A DNA stretch of 64,000 bases from Marivirga aurantiaca (GTDB taxonomy: Bacteria; Bacteroidota; Bacteroidia; Cytophagales; Cyclobacteriaceae): assembly GCF_016679925.1 (NCBI RefSeq), contig NZ_JAEQBW010000003.1, forward strand, positions 62,001 through 126,000. The letters are read 5' to 3'. This document shows positions 49,488 through 57,480 of this stretch, piece by piece (the stretch's first letter is position 1; every line of letters starts with the position of its first letter). Position numbers and translations under genes: made by a program. The notes below the pieces were generated by a model. The model was not told the origin of the DNA and made no database searches. It worked only from the letters and a program-made list of their open reading frames with translations.

Positions 49488-50754
49488 CTTCTTTAATTGA
49501 GCTAAATAAAAATCCGCAAATGGTTTTGGGATAGAAATAAGTTGATTTTTGAGGCATAGTATAGCCGCTTAAACATACCTGGGTTACTTCTTCCATACTA
49601 ATCTCCTTGGTGATTAAAGCAAACTGTGCCTCCTCTTTCATCACCTTGGTAAGGCAGTTGGCAAAATTTCTTTCAAAAGCAATATTTTCCGAACTTCGCT
49701 GTTCCTTTCCTTTAATACCTAATATTTTTTCAATGAAGAAATAATGTAGCACTGTCAGGTCGAGATGTTTCACCACATCCGGAAAAGGCCATTTCATGGT
49801 GTCTATTTTTTCCGGTTTTAGTCTGATTTTATAAGTATCATCTTTAAATATCAATCCAAAGGCCCATTTTTTGCCTAAAATAATTTCATTAATTTCAGAA
49901 GCATTTTCCACACGTTTAACCAGGAAATCTTCCTGTAACATTTCCATAATTTCCACCTCAGAATAACTGTCCAGCCCCTGAATTAACCGATGGGTGGGCA
50001 GAATGCGCAAATCATCGGAATTGGCATTAGTGAAATACATCATGTGGTAATTATAACCCTCCTCACCTGTGTGATCAGGATTTTCCTCCATCATTTTTTT
50101 TCTGTAGAGCATGGAGCCTTCATAGCGGTGATGGCCATCCGCCAGGATAATCTTCTGCGGTGCCAGTTTATCTATAAATTTCCTGATCACTTTTGCATCG
50201 TGAATTACGCTGATCACTTCCCTTACACCCTGATAATCTTCAATTTCACTCAAAGGGCTCAGCATGCTTTCATCCATGTACCGCTCCAGTTCAAAATCCC
50301 CGTCTGCATAAAGGCCGTGCGTGGCACTAACATTCAGTTGAGTCTTTTCAAGAATATCAATCCGATCGTTTACTGATTTAGGGATGGTGTTTTCATGACG
50401 GAGAATAATCTTATCGTCCCAGTCATATGCTTTAATGAAACTTATAAATCCTTTTCTAACATGCTCCCGAGGCGATCCTGGCAAGGTGAAATACTGGTAA
50501 TACACATATATCCCAGGCAATGGATCCTGCTGGATAATACCCTCCTTTTTCCATCTCTCTAATGTTATAGCAGCTTTATTCGATGCATCGGGACCTTTCG
50601 GAACGGATAAATGAATGCTGTTCAATTCGTTTTTATACAAGTTTTCTCTGTGTTTCTCAGAGACTACATCAAATAAAGGACTTGTCAACGCTTCAATTTG
50701 TCCTTGCAGAACATCATTATACCGCCATCCTTTTATAGGTTTAATTTCAGCCAT
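49453..50754 (-). CDS. DUF1015-family protein
   Basis: 433 residues from the ATG at 50754. DUF1015 hallmarks are IKPIKGWRYND at the start, VYYQYFTLPG, ILADGHHRYEGSMLYR in the middle and LPTHRLIQGLD. Related proteins have been proposed to act as ATP-dependent or kinase-like enzymes, but none is established for this group. Located 3 bp after accC and overlapping maf. Confidence 0.88.
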   Translation of the reverse strand: MAEIKPIKGWRYNDVLQGQIEALTSPLFDVVSEKHRENLYKNELNSIHLSVPKGPDASNKAAITLERWKKEGIIQQDPLPGIYVYYQYFTLPGSPREHVRKGFISFIKAYDWDDKIILRHENTIPKSVNDRIDILEKTQLNVSATHGLYADGDFELERYMDESMLSPLSEIEDYQGVREVISVIHDAKVIRKFIDKLAPQKIILADGHHRYEGSMLYRKKMMEENPDHTGEEGYNYHMMYFTNANSDDLRILPTHRLIQGLDSYSEVEIMEMLQEDFLVKRVENASEINEIILGKKWAFGLIFKDDTYKIRLKPEKIDTMKWPFPDVVKHLDLTVLHYFFIEKILGIKGKEQRSSENIAFERNFANCLTKVMKEEAQFALITKEISMEEVTQVCLSGYTMPQKSTYFYPKTICGFLFSSIKEDEFSLPSYFRF

Positions 50755-50757
50755 CAA

Positions 50758-52251
50758 TTACAACCTGTTTTTTTTCCACAAGGATACTTTCTTTTCACTA
50801 GCGTTATTTGCAGTGGTTTGAGCTTTTCTCTCAGTCCATATTTTGGCAACAAGGGCAGCTGCCAATTCTGCTTCTTCCTGGTTTAATTTACTTTCCAACA
50901 CTTCAGGTGTAAAGTACTTTTCAATGAATTTGGTGTCAAAGTTACCACTGGTGAAGGCTTCATGTTGTAGAACATATTTACAAAAGTTCAAGGTAGTTTG
51001 AATTCCAACGATTTCGTATTCATCAATAGCGCGGATCATTCTTTTAATAGCTTCTTCTCGATTGTCTGCATAGGTGATTAGCTTGGCTATCATAGGATCA
51101 TAGTGAATAGGTATGTCCATGCCCTGTTCAAATCCATCATCCACCCTGACCCCGGTGCCCTGAGGCCTTTTATATACTTTTAGTCGGCCAATATCAGGCA
51201 GGAAATTGTTTTTGGGATCTTCGGCATAAACTCGCACTTCAACAGAATGACCAATAATTTTTAAATCTTCCTGTTTAATGGAGAGTGGTTTGCCTTCTGC
51301 AATCCTAATCTGTTCTTTCACCAAATCAACCCCTGTAATTTGTTCTGTCACCGGATGTTCCACTTGCAAACGGGTATTCATTTCAAGAAAATAGAAATCC
51401 AGTTTTTCATCCACTATGAATTCCACAGTACCGGCTCCATAATAGTTACAAGACTTTGCTACATCTATTGCAGCTTTGCCCATTTTTTCACGTTTCTCAG
51501 GGGATAAAACACTAGAAGGGGCCTCTTCAATTACTTTCTGGTGTCTTCTTTGGATGGAACATTCTCTTTCAAATAAATGCACTACATTTCCGTGCTGATC
51601 ACCTATTACCTGAATTTCAATATGGCGGGGAGAGGTCACGAATTTTTCTATAAAAACGGATCCATCACCAAAAGCATTTTTTGCTTCTGAAACAGCCCTG
51701 TCCATTTGCTCTTCAAAATCTTTCGGGTTTTCCACTATACGCATTCCCTTACCACCACCACCTGCACTGGCTTTTATTAAAATAGGATAACCAATCTCTT
51801 CCGCCTTTTCTTTGGCAAATTTAATATCAGTAATGGCTTTATCTAATCCGGGTACTAAAGGCACGTTTCTTTTTAAGACTGCGGCCTTGGCTGACAGCTT
51901 ATCTCCCATTATTTCGATGGCTTCAGGGGATGGGCCAATAAAAATAACTCCTGCTTTCTGTGCCTGCCGGGCAAAATCTGCATTTTCAGATAAAAATCCA
52001 TAACCAGGATGAATGGCATCTACTTTTAAATCCTTACAAATCTTCAATATTTTATCTACTCTCAAATAACTTTCTGAGGAAGCCGGGGGACCTACACAAA
52101 CAGCCTCATCTGCATATCGCACATGAAGTGAATTTCTATCGGCCTCACTATAGATAGCCACTGTTTGGATTCCTAATTCTTTAGCAGAACGCATTACGCG
52201 TAGTGCAATTTCGCCTCTATTGGCCACTAATATTTTTTGGATATTCGCCAT
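50758..52251 (-). CDS. accC: Biotin carboxylase subunit
   Basis: 497 residues. ATP-grasp biotin carboxylase with ILVANRGEIALRVMRSAKEL, the glycine-rich loop KASAGGGGKGMRIV, HLFERECSIQRRHQKVIEEAP and FLEMNTRLQVEHPVTE. It carboxylates the biotin carrier protein for acetyl-CoA (or propionyl-CoA) carboxylase. It is ~45 residues longer than E. coli AccC because of a charged C-terminal tail, and no accB lies next to it, so membership in a propionyl-CoA carboxylase remains possible. Confidence 0.9.
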   Translation of the reverse strand: MANIQKILVANRGEIALRVMRSAKELGIQTVAIYSEADRNSLHVRYADEAVCVGPPASSESYLRVDKILKICKDLKVDAIHPGYGFLSENADFARQAQKAGVIFIGPSPEAIEIMGDKLSAKAAVLKRNVPLVPGLDKAITDIKFAKEKAEEIGYPILIKASAGGGGKGMRIVENPKDFEEQMDRAVSEAKNAFGDGSVFIEKFVTSPRHIEIQVIGDQHGNVVHLFERECSIQRRHQKVIEEAPSSVLSPEKREKMGKAAIDVAKSCNYYGAGTVEFIVDEKLDFYFLEMNTRLQVEHPVTEQITGVDLVKEQIRIAEGKPLSIKQEDLKIIGHSVEVRVYAEDPKNNFLPDIGRLKVYKRPQGTGVRVDDGFEQGMDIPIHYDPMIAKLITYADNREEAIKRMIRAIDEYEIVGIQTTLNFCKYVLQHEAFTSGNFDTKFIEKYFTPEVLESKLNQEEAELAAALVAKIWTERKAQTTANNASEKKVSLWKKNRL

Positions 52252-52370
52252 AATTTACTCCTTAAAAACACTCACAAAATCAATCTACAATGCTACATAA
52301 TAATTGTGTTTTTTGCTAAAGAAACATCGTTTAAAGGGCGTAAGTAATTTTTTCGTCAACAGTTTTTTGT

Positions 52371-52378
52371 TACATTTG
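52371..52378 (+). promoter_or_regulatory. Candidate -7 promoter box of the alpha-oxoamine synthase gene
   Basis: TACATTTG matches TAnnTTTG and lies 45 bp before the GTG start at 52423. A convincing -33 element was not found. Confidence 0.4.
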
Positions 52379-52422
52379 TTGATTGAAAATAGAAAACAGA
52401 CATATCAATAAAAGAAACAATC

Positions 52423-53673
52423 GTGGATTTATTTGAGAAATTGAAAGTGGATAGAGGTCCTTTGGGCAAGCATTCCAATGTAGAAGAGGGGTATTTTATG
52501 TTTCCAAAGCTGGAGGGAGAGATTTCCCCCCACATGAAATTTAGAGGAAAAGAAGTACTTACCTGGAGTTTAAACAACTATTTGGGTTTAGCAAATCACC
52601 CTGAGGTGCGAAAGGCAGATACTGATTCCACTGCTAAATGGGGTCTGGCATACCCGATGGGAGCAAGGATGATGTCCGGTAATACGTCACAACATGAACT
52701 TCTGGAGGAACAATTGGCTGACTTTATTAAGAAGCCTGATGTAATGCTTTTGAATTATGGTTATCAGGGAGTATTATCTGTCATCGATGCTATAGTAGGA
52801 CGTAAAGATGCAATAGTTTACGATGCGGAGTCCCACGCTTGTATTGTTGATGGTGTGAGATTACACATGGGAAAGCGATTTGTCTACCCTCATAATGATA
52901 TTGAAAGTTTGGAAAAGCAACTGCAAAGAGCTACCAAACTAACGGCCGAAACAGGTGGTGGCATATTGGTTATTACTGAAGGTGTATTTGGTATGACGGG
53001 AGCCATGGGCGATTTGAAAAATGTAGTCGCCTTAAAGGAAAAATATAATTTCCGCTTATTAGTAGATGATGCACATGGGTTTGGTACCATGGGGGAAACA
53101 GGTGCCGGTACAGGAGAGCATTTGGGAGTTATGGATCAAATAGACCTCTACTTTAGCACTTTTGCGAAATCGATGGCCTTAATTGGTGCATTTATAGCAG
53201 GGGATAAAGATATTGTTAAATTCCTACGTTATAATATGCGTTCTCAAATTTTTGCTAAATCTTTACCTATGCCAATGGTGGAAGGAGCCATCAAGCGTTT
53301 GGAACTTCTTAGAGATCAACCACAGCATAAAGAGAATTTATGGAAAGTGGTGAATGCATTGCAAGGAGGGTTAAAGGAAAAAGGCTTTAGTATTGGATTT
53401 ACTCAATCACCTGTAACACCTGTTGTATTAAACGGTACGGTAGGGGAAGCCGCTTCTTTGGCTTACGATTTACGTGAAAATTTCAATATTTTCTGTTCAG
53501 TAGTGATTTATCCGGTAGTGCCAAAAGACACTATTATCCTAAGATTAATTCCTACTGCATCGCACAGTATTGAGGATGTAAACCGTACTATTAAAGCATT
53601 TGAGGCCATAAAAGAGAAGCTCTCAAGTGGTCATTATAGGGAGAATGAGCTGGCAAAAGCCTTTAATGAGTAA
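52423..53673 (+). CDS. Alpha-oxoamine synthase family PLP enzyme (SPT/KBL-like)
   Basis: 416 residues from a GTG start; no in-frame ATG precedes it. Family marks are WSLNNYLGLANHPEV, GARMMSGNT, YDAESHACIVDG, VDDAHGFGTMGETGAG and STFAKSMALIGAF, where the Lys is the PLP ligand. The superfamily condenses acyl-CoA with an amino acid: serine palmitoyltransferase, 2-amino-3-ketobutyrate ligase, or the cysteate acyltransferase of capnine-type sulfonolipids. This Bacteroidota-specific subgroup, with the FMFPKLEGEISPHM N-terminus, cannot be assigned to one of them by eye. Confidence 0.82.
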   Translation: MDLFEKLKVDRGPLGKHSNVEEGYFMFPKLEGEISPHMKFRGKEVLTWSLNNYLGLANHPEVRKADTDSTAKWGLAYPMGARMMSGNTSQHELLEEQLADFIKKPDVMLLNYGYQGVLSVIDAIVGRKDAIVYDAESHACIVDGVRLHMGKRFVYPHNDIESLEKQLQRATKLTAETGGGILVITEGVFGMTGAMGDLKNVVALKEKYNFRLLVDDAHGFGTMGETGAGTGEHLGVMDQIDLYFSTFAKSMALIGAFIAGDKDIVKFLRYNMRSQIFAKSLPMPMVEGAIKRLELLRDQPQHKENLWKVVNALQGGLKEKGFSIGFTQSPVTPVVLNGTVGEAASLAYDLRENFNIFCSVVIYPVVPKDTIILRLIPTASHSIEDVNRTIKAFEAIKEKLSSGHYRENELAKAFNE

Positions 53674-53775
53674 AAATTCACCAAAAAAACAGCTCTAATT
53701 GTTGTTTTTTAATGTTTTTGCCTATATTGCTTCCAATTAAATTAATTATTTAGTCAACCGTAAACTAAAATAAGA

Positions 53776-53952
53776 ATGAAAAGATTCGAACAAGTAAGAG
53801 ATCTAGTAATGGGACTAGAAGGTGATTTTGAAAAATTCTACGACAAAGAAAACCAAGCAGCTGGTACTAGAGTTAGAAAAGGAATGCAAGAGTTGAAAAA
53901 CCTGGCGCAAGAAATCAGAATTGAAGTTCAAGAAAAAAAGAACAAGGCTTAA
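53776..53952 (+). CDS. Histone H1-like Hc1-family protein
   Basis: A 58-residue ORF below usual length cut-offs. It reads MKRFEQVRDLVMGLEGDFEK, then FYDKENQAAGTRVRKGMQEL, and ends in a Lys/Glu-rich tail. This is the Bacteroidota form of Hc1-type histone-like proteins, small coiled-coil DNA-associated proteins that are strongly conserved. Own terminator follows. Probably highly expressed. Confidence 0.88.
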   Translation: MKRFEQVRDLVMGLEGDFEKFYDKENQAAGTRVRKGMQELKNLAQEIRIEVQEKKNKA

Positions 53953-53974
53953 TCACCAAACCTAAATTCATTAG

Positions 53975-54004
53975 AAAGGCTGGCAATTTTGTCGGCCTTT
54001 TTTG
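53975..54004 (+). terminator. Intrinsic terminator of the histone-like gene
   Basis: AAGGCTGGC (53976-53984) pairs with GTCGGCCTT over nine positions, counting two G-T wobbles, with an AATTTT loop, and is followed by a T run. Confidence 0.85.
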
Positions 54005-54032
54005 TTTATAATACTTTTTAACCCTTAGCTCC

Positions 54033-55178
54033 ATGCAATTAGAATCCAAATTGCCCAAAGTAGGCACCACTATTTTTTCTGTAATGTCTCAAATGGCTAC
54101 AGAAAATGATGCCATTAATCTCTCTCAAGGTTTTCCGGAGTTTCCTGTGTCGCAGGAATTAATAGATCTGGTTTACCAGAATATGCAAATCGGTCATAAC
54201 CAATATGCACCTATGCCGGGTTTGCCTGTATTGAGAAAAGCAATTGCCCAAAAAATTGAAAAGACAGGGGGTGTTGCCCTTGACTTTGATGCAGAAATCA
54301 CCGTGACAGTAGGTGCTACAGAAGCCATTTTCTCAAGCATAATGGCTCTTGTTGGAAAAGGGGATGAGGTAATTGTATTAGAGCCTGCGTATGATTGCTA
54401 TATCCCTGCCATTGAATTGGCGGGTGCAAGCCCTGTTCCCATAGCTCTTCAACAACCGGATTTTTCACCGGACTGGGAATTGATTAAGCAGCAAATTAGC
54501 AAAAACACCAAAATATTAATGATTAACTCTCCTCATAATCCTTCAGGTGCTGTATTGAACAAGCAGGATATGGAAGAGTTGAAAGAGATTCTAAAAGCAA
54601 ATCCGCAATTGATGCTTTTAAGTGATGAAGTATATGAGCATATTATTTTTGATGGGAGAGAACATTTTAGTGTATTGAATGATGCCTTTTTGGCTTCACG
54701 AAGCATTGTGGTTTATTCTTTTGGTAAAACTTTTCATGCCACCGGCTGGAAAATAGGTTATGTGGTGGCTCCTGAAATGATCATGAAAGAAATAAGGAAA
54801 GTGCATCAGTACAATTGTTTTACAGTGCACACTCCAAGCCAGCATGCCATGGCTGAATTTTTGCAATATGAGAAGAACTATCTGGGGATTAATGATATGT
54901 ATGAAAAAAAGCGGGATTTCTTCGCGAAGGCAGTCAGTAATTCCCGTTTTAAAATAGTGCCCTCATATGGTACCTATTTTCAATTATTGGATTATAGCGC
55001 TATCTCTGACATTCCGGATATGGAATTTGCTGAAAAATTAATTAAGGAACATGGAGTGGCTTCTATTCCCGTGTCAGCATTTTACTCAGAAAGAAAAGAT
55101 GATCATTTACTTCGCTTTTGCTTTGCAAAGGGAGAAGAAACCTTACAAAAAGCAGCAGATATATTATGCAGGATTTAA
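54033..55178 (+). CDS. Methionine/glutamine aminotransferase (YbdL-like)
   Basis: 381 residues, class I PLP aminotransferase: INLSQGFPEFPVSQELIDLV, QYAPMPGLPVLRKAIA, INSPHNPSGAVL, and the PLP lysine in SFGKTFHATGWKIGY. The opening with LPKVGTTIFSVMSQMA and the SQGFPEF motif fit methionine aminotransferases of the YbdL/MtnE/KAT type. It overlaps the omega-amidase gene by 13 bp, which supports a role in transaminating the methionine-salvage keto acid with glutamine. Confidence 0.88.
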   Translation: MQLESKLPKVGTTIFSVMSQMATENDAINLSQGFPEFPVSQELIDLVYQNMQIGHNQYAPMPGLPVLRKAIAQKIEKTGGVALDFDAEITVTVGATEAIFSSIMALVGKGDEVIVLEPAYDCYIPAIELAGASPVPIALQQPDFSPDWELIKQQISKNTKILMINSPHNPSGAVLNKQDMEELKEILKANPQLMLLSDEVYEHIIFDGREHFSVLNDAFLASRSIVVYSFGKTFHATGWKIGYVVAPEMIMKEIRKVHQYNCFTVHTPSQHAMAEFLQYEKNYLGINDMYEKKRDFFAKAVSNSRFKIVPSYGTYFQLLDYSAISDIPDMEFAEKLIKEHGVASIPVSAFYSERKDDHLLRFCFAKGEETLQKAADILCRI

Positions 55179-55954
55179 AAATCAGTTTGGTACAAACCCC
55201 GCTACATTGGCAGGATAAACAAGCTAACCTGGCCATGTTGGAAGAAAAAATCTGGCAAATAGATGAAGCAACAGATGTGATTATTTTGCCGGAAATGTTT
55301 AACACAGGCTTCAGTATGCAAGCGGAAAAAATGGGAGAACCCATGAACCTGCATACTTTTAAGTGGATGAGACAAATGGCCGAACAAAGGAAGTCAGTGG
55401 TAACAGGATCATACATTATAAATGAGGGAGGTAAGTATTTCAACAGATTGATTTGGATGCAACCGGATGGACATTATTACTCTTATGATAAAAAACATTT
55501 GTTCAGGATGGCCAATGAAGACGCTCATTATTCTCCCGGATCATCTCCTTTAATAGTTAAATGGAAAGGTTGGAAGATTAAGCCTTTGGTCTGTTATGAT
55601 TTACGTTTTCCTGTTTGGAGCCGTAACAAAGCACATCATGGCGAAATGGAATATGATTTAATGCTTTTTGTAGCCAATTGGCCTGCAGCAAGGGTAAATG
55701 CATGGGACATTCTATTGCAGGCCCGCGCCATAGAGAATTTAAGTTATTGTGCCGGAGTGAACAGGATTGGAGAAGATGGGAATGGGGTTTTATATAATGG
55801 GCACTCTGCTATCTATAATCCTAAAGGAGAGTCCCTCTTTTTCGCAAATGATAAGGAGGAAGTGGAAACGGTATCCTTGTCTAAGGCTGAACTAATACAT
55901 TTCAGGGAGAAGTTTCCGGCTTACTTAGATGCTGATGATTTCAGCGTGAATTAA
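55166..55954 (+). CDS. Nitrilase-family omega-amidase (YafV/MtnU-like)
   Basis: 262 residues from the ATG at 55166. The nitrilase triad is visible: Glu in IILPEMFNTGFSM, Lys in YDKKHLFRMA, Cys in KPLVCYDLRFPVWSRN. Omega-amidases hydrolyse 2-oxoglutaramate or 2-oxosuccinamate. Coupled to a glutamine-using aminotransferase they pull transamination of KMTB to methionine forward. The overlapping gene pair supports that role. Confidence 0.9.
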   Translation: MQDLKISLVQTPLHWQDKQANLAMLEEKIWQIDEATDVIILPEMFNTGFSMQAEKMGEPMNLHTFKWMRQMAEQRKSVVTGSYIINEGGKYFNRLIWMQPDGHYYSYDKKHLFRMANEDAHYSPGSSPLIVKWKGWKIKPLVCYDLRFPVWSRNKAHHGEMEYDLMLFVANWPAARVNAWDILLQARAIENLSYCAGVNRIGEDGNGVLYNGHSAIYNPKGESLFFANDKEEVETVSLSKAELIHFREKFPAYLDADDFSVN

Positions 55955-56095
55955 GCTTCTCAATCAAATTGAGTACTGTAGCCTTTCTGCATTTAAACTG
56001 CCTCATTCATGAAACTGGTGAGTACATAAATTTTAGTGATTCCGGTAATAGTTTTGATATTTTGCGTATGCTAACTAAGGGTTAAAGAAAAAGAT

Positions 56096-56530
56096 ATGAA
56101 AAATATACTTCTATCTATTGATTTTAATGGCAATGAACATCTTTTAATAGAGCAAGCCTTTCTTTTTGCTAATTCTTTTGATGCTAAAATATGGTTATTG
56201 CATGTTGCTGCCCCTGATCCGGATTTTGTAGGTTACGAACCCGGTCCTCAGTACATAAGAGACAGCCGGGCCGAGGATTTAAGGAAAGAACATCAACTCC
56301 TTCAGAAATATGCCAATGAGCTCAATGCAAGAGGAGTTGAGGCGGAGGGATTGCTGATACAAGGGCCCACTATAGAAATGGTTATTGAAGAGTCTGAAAA
56401 ATTAGAAATTGACATGATTATAATCGGTCATCAAGAGCATAATTTTCTTTATAAGGTATTTATTGGGAGTGTATCGGACGAAATTGTTCAAAAATCAACT
56501 ATTCCTGTTTTGTTGGTTCCCCTTGATTAA
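56096..56530 (+). CDS. Universal stress protein (UspA family)
   Basis: 144 residues, single Usp domain: ILLSIDFNGNEHLLIEQAF, IWLLHVAAPDP, and the nucleotide motif in IIIGHQEHNFLYKVFIGSVS ending TIPVLLVPLD. The canonical G-x2-G-x9-G(S/T) reads roughly GHQEH...GSVSD, so the first glycine spacing is altered and ATP binding is uncertain. Monocistronic. Confidence 0.88.
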   Translation: MKNILLSIDFNGNEHLLIEQAFLFANSFDAKIWLLHVAAPDPDFVGYEPGPQYIRDSRAEDLRKEHQLLQKYANELNARGVEAEGLLIQGPTIEMVIEESEKLEIDMIIIGHQEHNFLYKVFIGSVSDEIVQKSTIPVLLVPLD

Positions 56531-56841
56531 AGAGAATATTGTAATATTCATATGTAATGTCTATGGATTGATCGAGTTTAAATACGTAGGTATAAAGTTT
56601 TATTTTTATTTACTATGTACCTTTTAATGCTGTTTGATGTGATTTCACCATATAAAATAAAAACATTGAAGTGCTAATTAGTTGTTATTCAAGTCTTTTA
56701 CCTCCCTGAATAGGTTTTTACAAATCTATAAAAATTCATATTTTTACTTTTTCTTACATAATGTGAAAATAAATTATCATTCATCTCGCTCTTTGAATAT
56801 TTATAATAGTTTTGTCTTATTATTAATTAAATAAAAAAACT
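56531..56841 (+). promoter_or_regulatory. AT-rich spacer with a candidate promoter for the barrel protein
   Basis: 311 bp without a gene. TAGTTTTG (56807-56814) is a match to TAnnTTTG and lies 28 bp before the ATG at 56842, with an A-rich start region (AAATAAAAAAACT). No well-spaced -33 box. I see nothing else in the spacer. Confidence 0.4.
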
Positions 56842-57405
56842 ATGAAGAAAGTCCTATTAATTTTAGTATTTGTAGCAGCAGTAAGTACTGTGAAAGCTCA
56901 AGAATTTAAACCTTTCCAATTATATCTTGGACTTGGTTATACTATACCTACTGGCGGGGGTGGAATCCTTTTTGATTTTGAACCAGCCTATAGAATAAGT
57001 GATGAAATTGCCGTTGGGTTAAGAATGGAAGCTGCTTTAATGGGTCGTGTAGTTGGCGATACTGAGGCGAGTATTTCAGGAACAACTTCTTATACGGTTA
57101 ATGGAAAATATTATTTCTCTAATGGAAAATTCAGACCTTATGCAGGTGTTGGTGTAGGCTTGTTTTCCCTGGCATCCGTTGCAGCAAATGGTAACGCAGC
57201 AGGTGCTTCAGCTGAATCCAAAATTGGGTTTTATCCACGCCTTGGTTTTGATTTAGGTCATTTTAACATCAACCTGGATTATAACATCATTCCTTCTTCT
57301 GAAGCGCAAGGTGTTGATAATAATGGTAATGAAACAACTTTTGATATCAAAAATAGCTATATGGGCATCCGAATTGGAGCATTTATTTTTGGTGGCAGAA
57401 ATTAA
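56842..57405 (+). CDS. Outer-membrane beta-barrel protein
   Basis: 187 residues with signal peptide (AAVSTVKAQ). The mature chain has about eight amphipathic strands (LYLGLGYTIPTGGGGILFD, RPYAGVGVGLFSLAS, GFYPRLGFDLGHFNINLDYN) and a final strand MGIRIGAFIFGG, typical of small OmpA/OmpW-like barrels of the porin superfamily. Function unknown. Ends at a bidirectional terminator. Confidence 0.82.
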   Translation: MKKVLLILVFVAAVSTVKAQEFKPFQLYLGLGYTIPTGGGGILFDFEPAYRISDEIAVGLRMEAALMGRVVGDTEASISGTTSYTVNGKYYFSNGKFRPYAGVGVGLFSLASVAANGNAAGASAESKIGFYPRLGFDLGHFNINLDYNIIPSSEAQGVDNNGNETTFDIKNSYMGIRIGAFIFGGRN

Positions 57406-57428
57406 TCAAATAGTATCATTTTATTTTT

Positions 57429-57463
57429 AAAAGACCCTGTGTTACTCCGCAGGGTCTTTTTTT
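57429..57463. terminator. Bidirectional intrinsic terminator
   Basis: AAAAGACCCTG (57429-57439) and CAGGGTCTTTT (57450-57460) form an 11-bp stem with a T run, between the convergent stops at 57405 and 57481. Confidence 0.92.
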
Positions 57464-57480
57464 GGCTTATGCTTTATAGG

